DNA from: JAPXLN01 sp033809515
GTDB taxonomy: Bacteria > Bacillota > Sulfobacillia > Fermentithermobacillales > Fermentithermobacillaceae
NCBI GenBank assembly: GCA_033809515.1
Contig: JAPXLN010000012.1
Location: 1 to 46,864 of the forward strand
Direction of reading: 5' to 3'
DNA: 46,864 nt
This document shows, piece by piece, positions 41,178 to 46,864 of this stretch. The notes under the pieces were generated by a model. That model had not been told where the DNA came from and did no database searches. It was given only the letters and a program-made list of their open reading frames with translations. Each line of letters begins with the position of its first letter. Position 1 is the first letter of the stretch. The position numbers and the translations under genes were made by a program.

Positions 41178-42317
41178 ATGATGGGCGATGGGTGCGTTAA
41201 GCGCGTATTTCCAGGCAATAACACTCCCCGGGGGTTTTTTTCGTACTACGACTACATTCTCCCGAAAGACGCCACAAGGATTTTCGTCATCAAAGGCGGT
41301 CCTGGCGTGGGAAAGTCCACTTTCATGACCAGCATTGCCAGGGACATGGCTGATCTTGGCTATGATGTGGAATTGCATCACTGTTCGTCAGGAGATAAAG
41401 ACTCTGTAGACGGCGTTGTGTTTCCGGCCATAGGGGTCGGTATTGTAGACGGAACATGGCCCCACACTGTAGATCCTAGAACTCCGGGTGCAGTTGATGA
41501 AATAATATGGCTGGGCGATTACTGGGACGAGGAGTCTGTAAGGGCAAAAAAGCAAGACATACTGCAAGCTCAAAAGGGCATCGAATCCGTCTTCAGGCGG
41601 GCCTACAGGTTTCTGTCAGCCGCTCAGACAGTGTACGAAGACTGGGAGTCAGCTAATACTGAAGCTTTGAACTTCGGCCAGACCAACATCATAGCTGATG
41701 AGATCATTGCAGAGAACCTGGGCCACATAGAAGTGGCGGCAACTCCGGGAGTTGAGCGACGTCTGTTTGCCAGCGCCATAACTCCAGATGGAATGGTAAA
41801 CTACCTTGACAGCATCGTTGCTCAATGCGCAAAACGATATGTCATAGAGGGAAACCCGGGCACGGGGAAGTCATTTCTTCTGGAGAAGGTTAAGCGTGCC
41901 TCTCTGGACAAGGGGTTTTTTGTGGAAGCCTATTACTGTCCCTTGCACCCGGAGAAAGTCGAACACCTGGTCGTACCTGCCCTGAGCCTTGCGTTAACTA
42001 AATCAATTGACCCTCATCCTTACAAACCCGGGCCTAACGACAGGATAGTCAATATGAACGTGTGTCTGGATAAGGTCATCGTCGAAAGGCACGAGCCCTA
42101 TGTAGTAAGAGCTCAGGAGCAGTTCCAGCAGCTGTTCGATTCAGCCATCCACTATATCGGTCAGGCAAAACAGTACCACGACCTTCTGGAGATGTACTAT
42201 GCACCTAACATGGACTTTGAGGGAATCGCCGTTCTTCGGAAGAAGACCCTTGACCGTATTCTTGGATATGCCAGAGAAGTGGAGGAGGCAGCCGGAGGCG
42301 GGGCTGGTCAGGATTAG
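41178..42317 (+). CDS. Double P-loop ATPase, PRK06851-like
   Basis: 379 residues with two Walker A motifs in tandem halves: GPGVGKS (41-47, in FVIKGGPGVGKSTFM) and GNPGTGKS (225-232, in YVIEGNPGTGKSFLL). Each half looks like a P-loop NTPase with similar following segments, so the gene may be an internal duplication. Family proteins occur in Clostridia; function is unknown to me. ATG 41178 (or 41181) is fixed by GGAGGAG at 41161-41167. The frame is open back to 40680, but that part runs antisense to the DUF1461 gene and is not counted. The 195-bp gap is shared with the divergent gene. Confidence 0.82.
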   Translation: MMGDGCVKRVFPGNNTPRGFFSYYDYILPKDATRIFVIKGGPGVGKSTFMTSIARDMADLGYDVELHHCSSGDKDSVDGVVFPAIGVGIVDGTWPHTVDPRTPGAVDEIIWLGDYWDEESVRAKKQDILQAQKGIESVFRRAYRFLSAAQTVYEDWESANTEALNFGQTNIIADEIIAENLGHIEVAATPGVERRLFASAITPDGMVNYLDSIVAQCAKRYVIEGNPGTGKSFLLEKVKRASLDKGFFVEAYYCPLHPEKVEHLVVPALSLALTKSIDPHPYKPGPNDRIVNMNVCLDKVIVERHEPYVVRAQEQFQQLFDSAIHYIGQAKQYHDLLEMYYAPNMDFEGIAVLRKKTLDRILGYAREVEEAAGGGAGQD

Positions 42318-42377
42318 AGAATCCGGTTTACGGCGAGGCGTTCCTGCACAGCATATTCAAGGGGTGCAGTATCCGTC

Positions 42378-42674
42378 ATGCCGGCAAACGAAGCTCGAAA
42401 CCTTCAGCGAACCCTGGATGAGATTGCACGCTCGCTGGAAAGATCAAAAATAGCTGAATACGTGGATCTCATGAACAGGCCATGGCGCCTGATCTACCTG
42501 AATACGATCGGGGGGATTTTCAGAGGACTTGGTATGGCGGTGGGCTTTACCCTCCTGGGAGCTATGGTGATCTACGTTCTCACCAGGAGTTTCATCCCCA
42601 ACCTTCCGGTAATCGGCAACTTCCTGGGTGAACTCGTTTGGATCATACAGCAGTATCTGAAAACAAGGCCTTAA
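42378..42674 (+). CDS. Small membrane protein (DUF5665-like)
   Basis: 98 residues: an amphipathic N-terminal helix (LQRTLDEIARSLERSKIAEYVDLMNRP split across residues 9-35), a membrane segment after IYLNTIGGIFRGLGMAVGF-like residues 39-68, and a C-terminal amphipathic helix. It looks like the DUF5665 family of small Bacillota membrane proteins. SD GGGG at 42361-42364 is a little distant (13 bases). It lies 60 bp downstream of the ATPase, probably in the same transcript. Function is unknown. Confidence 0.75.
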   Translation: MPANEARNLQRTLDEIARSLERSKIAEYVDLMNRPWRLIYLNTIGGIFRGLGMAVGFTLLGAMVIYVLTRSFIPNLPVIGNFLGELVWIIQQYLKTRP

Positions 42675-42710
42675 GGAAAAGACACTATCGCTGCAAGGGA
42701 GGACCTGCAT

Positions 42711-43199
42711 GTGCGCAATGACATTGATCTAAGCAGATTTCAGAATCTCCTTCTTGAGCAAAAACGCAAGGTGGAAAAGGGAATAAGCTCCATGAGGGAG
42801 AAGACTTTTGAGCACAGCCAAAAAGAGTCAACCGGCGAGGATTCCACCTACGATCAACACTCTGCCGACCTTGCCCTGGATACCTTTGAGCGCGAGAAGG
42901 ATCTGGGGCTCATGGATGGATTGAGGATAGACAAAACCAAGGTAGACCTGGCTCTGGAGCGCATTGGGGACGGTACCTACGGCTATTGCCTGCGATGCAG
43001 AAAACCTATCCCAACTGAGAGACTGGCGGCAGTTCCTGAAGCTGAGCTTTGCGTGCCCTGTCAGGAGGCGCAGGAAGTGGCCCCTCCCAGCAGGCGACCT
43101 GTGGAGGAGCAGGTAGCAAACACTTATATGCACGGCATTGAGACTCTGACAGACGACGTCCAGGCTGCGGGACCCAAGGAACGCCGGAAAATACCCTAA
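42711..43199 (+). CDS. DksA/TraR zinc-finger protein, YteA-like
   Basis: 162 residues: a helical N-terminal half with a coiled coil, then YGYCLRCRKPIP and AELCVPCQE giving the C4 zinc finger (C93, C96, C114, C117) of the DksA/TraR group. The Bacillota YteA branch has this length and the DNELADxA-like region STYDQHSADLALDTFEREKD. YteA-type proteins are sporulation-associated in Bacillus, and DksA relatives act on RNA polymerase; whether this one does is unknown. GTG with GGGAGG at 42697-42702. A 95-bp gap follows, with only a weak TTGCCT/TATCCT promoter candidate. Confidence 0.87.
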   Translation: MRNDIDLSRFQNLLLEQKRKVEKGISSMREKTFEHSQKESTGEDSTYDQHSADLALDTFEREKDLGLMDGLRIDKTKVDLALERIGDGTYGYCLRCRKPIPTERLAAVPEAELCVPCQEAQEVAPPSRRPVEEQVANTYMHGIETLTDDVQAAGPKERRKIP

Positions 43200-43294
43200 G
43201 CCGGCGCGAGCGGCCGAGAGAGTGACCTTGCCTTGAGTACCCTGGGTCTAGTATCCTCTTAGAAGATAAGATTATAGAGGCAGGCGATTGCTCA

Positions 43295-43747
43295 GTGGCG
43301 TTCTGGACAGCGTTTATCAGTGTGTTTATTTGCGACTATCTGAGCAAGGTGTGGGTTCGCTCTAACATGGCGCTGGGCGAGTCACGGCAGCTCATCGGCG
43401 ATCTCTTGCAGATAGCCCACTGGCAGAACACCGGTGCTGCTTTTGGTCTGTTTCAAGGCGCAACGGTTTACCTTGCGCTGGTAAGCGCCGGGTGCGTTGC
43501 CTTGTCTGTGTTTGCCTATCCAAGGCTTCAGTCCTACGGAAAGCTGTTTCTTGTGGCACTTGGCCTTCTTTCAGGGGGAGCTCTTGGAAACCTGGTCGAC
43601 CGCGTCCACTTCGGGGGGGTTACGGACTTTATTAGCTTTCGGTATTTCCCTCCGGTGTTCAACATAGCAGACTCAGCCATAGTCATCGGGTCCCTTGGCC
43701 TCGCAATCTCGCTTCTGATAGCTTCGAAAGGAAGCGAAGGTGTTTGA
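43295..43747 (+). CDS. lspA: Lipoprotein signal peptidase LspA
   Basis: 150-residue signal peptidase II, cleaving prolipoproteins after lipidation. Four membrane helices are visible. HWQNTGAAFGLF, GALGNLVDRVHFGGVTDFI (D102) and FNIADSAIVIG (D126) provide the family signature with both catalytic Asp residues. GTG start with a weak AGAGGCAGG SD. The stop is two bases before the rluD ATG, the usual lspA-rluD pairing. Confidence 0.96.
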   Translation: MAFWTAFISVFICDYLSKVWVRSNMALGESRQLIGDLLQIAHWQNTGAAFGLFQGATVYLALVSAGCVALSVFAYPRLQSYGKLFLVALGLLSGGALGNLVDRVHFGGVTDFISFRYFPPVFNIADSAIVIGSLGLAISLLIASKGSEGV

Positions 43748-43749
43748 CC

Positions 43750-44721
43750 ATGTCCCAGTCCGAGAAGCCCTCTGAGAGCCGTTACAGCCTGCTGGTCCAC
43801 GAGATTTCATCAGGCTCCCGGTTGGATACATGCATTGCTTCCATGCTCCCTGCGGAACTGTCTCGCGCAAGGGTCCAGGCTCTAATCAAAACCGGGAACG
43901 TTCTGCTCAATGGGAAAGCGTCAAAAGCGTCTGCCAGAGTAAAGACTGGAGACGTTGTCGAAATCACAGTGCCCCCTCAGGAACCCTGGGACGTAACGCC
44001 TGAGGATATTCCCTTGGATGTTGTCTACCAGGACGAAGACATTCTGGTCATCAACAAGAGTCGCGGAATGGTTGTACACCCTGCTGCAGGTCACAGAGGC
44101 GGCACCCTTGTCAACGCTGTGCTCAACCTCTGCCCTGATCTGCCGAGAATAGGCGGGGAGATTCGGCCGGGAATCGTGCACAGACTTGACAAAGACACCA
44201 CGGGCCTCCTTGTGGTTGCGAAAACCGAATCCGCCCTGCGAAGCCTCCAGAAACAGATCAAAGAGGGACAGGCGGCCAGGGTGTATCTGGCCCTGTGCAA
44301 AGGGCGTTTCGGCCTGAGTTCAGGGACCGTAGATGCGCCTATCGGGCGGCATCCTCGCGACAGAAAGAGGATGGCCGTAGCCAACACAGGCCGTCCTGCT
44401 ACCACTGAATACCGGGTCCTGGTCGGTTTCGGCAACGATTACAGCCTTGTGCTTGCCCGGCTCAGGACGGGCAGGACACACCAGATCCGGGTTCACATGG
44501 CCTATCTCCGTCACCCGGTTGTGGCAGATCCGGTTTACAGCAGGACAAAAGGCGAATTGGGACTTCGGTCCCAGGCATTGCATGCATTTGAGCTGGGGTT
44601 TACGAAACCTTCAACAGGTGAGTACGTAGAGTTCACTGCACTGCCCCCTGCAGATTTCATGAACGCACTCAAGACGTTATCCAGAAGATACAAGGAGGAA
44701 TTACCTCAATGGCTGACTTAA
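43750..44721 (+). CDS. rluD: 23S rRNA pseudouridine synthase RluD
   Basis: 323-residue RluA/RluD-family pseudouridine synthase with an N-terminal S4 domain (about 22-70, RLDTCIASMLPAELSRARVQ region) and the catalytic domain: VVHPAAGHRGGTLVNAV, HRLDKDTTGLLVVAK (catalytic D147) and RTGRTHQIRVHMA. ATG 43750 is chosen with GAAGG at 43736-43740; a TTG six bases upstream is possible. The exact uridine targets cannot be told from sequence. The end overlaps pyrE by 13 bp. Confidence 0.93.
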   Translation: MSQSEKPSESRYSLLVHEISSGSRLDTCIASMLPAELSRARVQALIKTGNVLLNGKASKASARVKTGDVVEITVPPQEPWDVTPEDIPLDVVYQDEDILVINKSRGMVVHPAAGHRGGTLVNAVLNLCPDLPRIGGEIRPGIVHRLDKDTTGLLVVAKTESALRSLQKQIKEGQAARVYLALCKGRFGLSSGTVDAPIGRHPRDRKRMAVANTGRPATTEYRVLVGFGNDYSLVLARLRTGRTHQIRVHMAYLRHPVVADPVYSRTKGELGLRSQALHAFELGFTKPSTGEYVEFTALPPADFMNALKTLSRRYKEELPQWLT

Positions 44722-45371
44722 CCGGTTCACGAGAGAAGATGGCGCGTATTCTGATGGATATTGGCGCAGTCGGTGCAAGGCCAAAAGACCCTTTCCGGCT
44801 CACTTCCGGCACTATGAGCCCTGTGTATATAGACGTACGCAAGCTCATATCCTTTGTCCGGGAGAGGGAAGAGGCCATAGTTATGATGTCGGACATGGTG
44901 CGCCATGCTGCCGGAGACCAGATCCAGGGAGTGGCCGGCGGCGAGACTGCTGGGATACCGTTTGCTGCGTTCTTGTCCTGGAAAATGCGCCTTCCCATGC
45001 TATACGTAAGAAAAGCCCCCAAAGGGTTTGGCAGAAATGCCCAGGTGGAGGGTAGGGTAGAGGAAGGCCACAGAGTCATTCTTGTGGAGGACCTTATGTT
45101 CGACGGCGGCAGCAAAGTCAATTTCGTCAACGGTCTTCGCAATGCAGGCCTTATAGTTGAGCATGCGTTCGTAGTAGCTTCCTACGGTTTCGCCGCCGAA
45201 TACGAAAGAACCCTTGGAACCATAGGTGTCAAAAGCTATTGGCTTACAGATTGGCCCGCCATAGTCGATCAGGGCGAAAAGGCAGGCTACTTTACACAGG
45301 AAGAGGCCTCTGTCATACGTGATTTCCTGGAGGACCCCCACAGGTGGTCCCGGGCTCACGGCGGGGAATGA
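44709..45371 (+). CDS. pyrE: Orotate phosphoribosyltransferase PyrE
   Basis: 220-residue OPRTase, making orotidine 5'-phosphate from orotate and PRPP. FRLTSGTMSPVYIDVRKL, GVAGGETAGIPFAA, LYVRKAPKGFGRNAQVEG and the PRPP loop VILVEDLMFDGGSK are present. The PKGFGRNAQVEG form recalls alphaproteobacterial-type PyrE more than the usual Bacillus type. No other pyrimidine gene is nearby; in many Bacillota pyrR occupies the position after lspA-rluD. The ATG has AAGGAGG at 44691-44697. Confidence 0.9.
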   Translation: MADLTGSREKMARILMDIGAVGARPKDPFRLTSGTMSPVYIDVRKLISFVREREEAIVMMSDMVRHAAGDQIQGVAGGETAGIPFAAFLSWKMRLPMLYVRKAPKGFGRNAQVEGRVEEGHRVILVEDLMFDGGSKVNFVNGLRNAGLIVEHAFVVASYGFAAEYERTLGTIGVKSYWLTDWPAIVDQGEKAGYFTQEEASVIRDFLEDPHRWSRAHGGE

Positions 45372-45399
45372 ACACGGATGTTAAGGGGCATGTGATTCT

Positions 45400-46329
45400 A
45401 TGGGGCTAAAAACCTTCACCGTTTGCGCTGTAATTGCCGGAGCTGTAGCTGCAGCTGTCTACGGATGTCTTGTGGAACCTGAGAGCCTTCGCCTTGAGAA
45501 GATAGCTATTCCAGTGAGTTTTCTTCCTGAGCACCTGAACGGTTTTACTATAGGCGTTTTGGCGGATATGCACCTGAACCCCAGATCTGTCAAGCTCACT
45601 CGAAAGGCCGCGCTCCTGCTTGCTCGCGAAAACCCGGATCTGGTTGTGATTCCCGGGGACTTAATCAAGGATCGCGAATGCATCCCGCTCCTTCAAGTGG
45701 CCCTTGAACCATTAACCGGTACTGCCGGCAGTTTCCCGGATCCAACCACCGGTAAGCCCGTACAAATGTTCGCCGTGCCTGGAAACTGGGATCCATGGCT
45801 TAAAGACCGGCGTTATGCTGAGGCTCTGCCTTTCAAGGTCCTGTGCAACCAGGGGCTCCTTGCAGCGCCCGGGCTGTGGCTGGCGGGCATAGATGACGGG
45901 CTTCTGGGCGATCCAGACATTGACCAGGCTCTTGCAGGTGCGCCTGAAGATGCAGTGCGCGTGCTGTTAGCTCATGAGCCCGACCTGGCAGACGTAATAC
46001 GGCCTGACCACAGGATCGCGCTGCAAATATCCGGTCACACTCATGGCGGCCAGGTGCGCTTGCCGTTAATCGGCACGCCGGTGCTGCCACCGCTCGGGCG
46101 GAATTACCGCACAGGACTGGACTATGCAGGATCCACACCGGTTTACACATCTCGAGGCATAGGAGCCAGCCATCTGAGAATACGGTTTTTGAGCCCGCCT
46201 GAGGTAACCATAATCAGGTTAGCAGCGCCAACAGATCACAGACAGCGCCCATCAGGTTTCTATGGCCGGGTGAATCAACTGGCCTCTGACACTGGCACTC
46301 AGGGAAGAAAGTGTTGCAGACACCATTAA
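45400..46329 (+). CDS. Calcineurin-like metallophosphoesterase (YkuE-like)
   Basis: 309 residues: an N-terminal membrane or signal helix (about 5-23), then ADMH (D56, H58), GDLIKD (D87), GNWD (128-131), AHEPD (H192) and GHTHGGQ (212-215). This is the two-metal phosphoesterase motif set of the YkuE/YaeI type, which act on membrane or lipid substrates outside the cytoplasm. The usual GNHD/E motif reads GNWD, so the His that normally assists catalysis is Trp130. The C-terminus after VTIIRL is polar and basic. SD AAGGGG at 45383-45388. The following 175-bp gap shows no clear promoter or terminator. Confidence 0.85.
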   Translation: MGLKTFTVCAVIAGAVAAAVYGCLVEPESLRLEKIAIPVSFLPEHLNGFTIGVLADMHLNPRSVKLTRKAALLLARENPDLVVIPGDLIKDRECIPLLQVALEPLTGTAGSFPDPTTGKPVQMFAVPGNWDPWLKDRRYAEALPFKVLCNQGLLAAPGLWLAGIDDGLLGDPDIDQALAGAPEDAVRVLLAHEPDLADVIRPDHRIALQISGHTHGGQVRLPLIGTPVLPPLGRNYRTGLDYAGSTPVYTSRGIGASHLRIRFLSPPEVTIIRLAAPTDHRQRPSGFYGRVNQLASDTGTQGRKCCRHH

Positions 46330-46504
46330 TTAGATGTACAATATTTCTGACTATATGAAACAACTCCGCATCCCTTCCTAGGCTAACAATAGCACCATGT
46401 GTATGATTTGCACTCTCATGAAAGCGGGGTGATTGAGAAGTTGCCGCGTAGAATTCCCCCGAGATTCTTGGAGGCACGCGGAAAGTGAAAGGAGTGCATG
46501 CCCG

Positions 46505-46864
46505 GTGACAGAACCGCCACGGTTTGAGGTCGTGTATCACAAGGATACCTGCCTTTTCGATTTTGTGAACAACCTAGCTGAGTGGCATTTTGCCTGCAAT
46601 CGGCACTATAACCGGATCTGGCTCAGCGAGACTGGTGAGCTTGCGCCTGCTGAATGCGCAGCTCTCAAGTCTTTCACCTGTGTAGCTAAGCATTTCCCAT
46701 ACGGCGACTCTTGGGTAGGGACTCCATTTGTACGCTATGCAGGTGATCCATCTCTATGGGCCCGCGTTGAGGAAATCGTCGGTCGCGAGGCAGGTCGGAA
46801 TCTATGGGATGCCTTGCGCGCTATGGAATCGAGATTTGACCTCGTATGGCAGAAGGATCTTCCC
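46505..46864 (+). CDS. Unrecognised protein, 3' end beyond window
   Basis: Open frame of 120 codons with no stop before the window ends. GTG at 46505 follows AAAGGAG at 46488-46494 with ten bases between. The translated part is rich in aromatic residues (EWHFACNRHYNRIW, CVAKHFPYGDSW) and His, Cys and Asp, with no membrane helix or known motif. I do not recognise the family. Alternative starts nearby hit stops quickly. The preceding gap looks more AT-rich than the genes around it. Confidence 0.6.
   Translation, partial: MTEPPRFEVVYHKDTCLFDFVNNLAEWHFACNRHYNRIWLSETGELAPAECAALKSFTCVAKHFPYGDSWVGTPFVRYAGDPSLWARVEEIVGREAGRNLWDALRAMESRFDLVWQKDLP

Noticed and set aside
1..46864. tRNA, rRNA, CRISPR arrays, insertion sequences, phage or defence genes
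   Set aside because: None was recognised. The gaps are short, no regularly spaced repeat arrays occur, and no transposase or integrase motifs were seen.

Overview
The window comes from a spore-forming, most likely anaerobic member of the Bacillota (Firmicutes). Sporulation genes (bofC-like, a SpoIID/LytB gene, spoIIGA, sigE, sigG, spoIIR, ylmC/ymxH) are interleaved with an mDAP-type peptidoglycan and division cluster. Gene order around yebC-bofC-ruvAB-queA-tgt-yajC and ftsZ-spoIIGA-sigE-sigG is as I remember it from Bacillus and Clostridia. A ferredoxin-dependent 2-oxoacid oxidoreductase points to anaerobic metabolism. The DNA is moderately GC-rich by eye. Twenty-two of 53 calls start with GTG or TTG, mostly behind strong Shine-Dalgarno sequences. 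All genes but one are on the + strand, many with ATGA/TTGA stop-start overlaps, so the window is mainly a series of long operons. No tRNA, rRNA, insertion sequence, phage gene or CRISPR array was seen, and no gene-free stretch exceeds 300 bp.

Layout. (1) 73-8158: yebC, a BofC-like protein, ruvC-ruvA-ruvB, the queuosine genes queH, queA and tgt with a SpoIID/LytB gene inserted among them, then yajC and an intrinsic terminator. (2) 8244-15465: a promoter and a GntR regulator overlapping a four-subunit 2-oxoacid:ferredoxin oxidoreductase (korDABC); then the catalytic part of methylmalonyl-CoA mutase, methylmalonyl-CoA epimerase, an amidohydrolase and a small zinc-ribbon protein, closed by a second terminator. 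KOR would make succinyl-CoA, which mutase and epimerase interconvert with methylmalonyl-CoA. (3) 15540-31528: the dcw cluster, opening with three 10-bp-phased MraZ boxes and running mraZ-rsmH-ftsL-spoVD/pbp-murE-murF-mraY-ftsW-murG-murC-murA-ftsQ-DUF881-sbp-ftsZ. murD, murB, ddl and ftsA are not in it. (4) 31649-35283: the mother-cell/forespore sigma block spoIIGA-sigE-sigG-spoIIR-ylmC, with a good sigma-F-type promoter before sigG. (5) 35383-40328: a HlyD-like protein, yggS, divIVA (no sepF between them), an Asp/Glu racemase and a YtcJ-like amidohydrolase. (6) 40284-46864: the single minus-strand gene (DUF1461), a double P-loop ATPase, a small membrane protein, a DksA/TraR-type zinc-finger protein, lspA, rluD, pyrE, a metallophosphoesterase, and the start of an unrecognised gene cut by the window end.

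Nothing here is an obviously new defence or mobile system. The observations most worth a second look are the missing division and wall genes (murD, ftsA, sepF), a G9 tract joining ftsQ to the next gene so that loss of one G fuses them in frame, the mutase without a visible B12-binding subunit, the altered substrate-pocket motif in Tgt, the phased MraZ boxes, and the sigma-F promoter with clustered SpoIIR-SpoIIGA-pro-sigma-E signalling genes. Functions are assigned from remembered family motifs, not from database searches.
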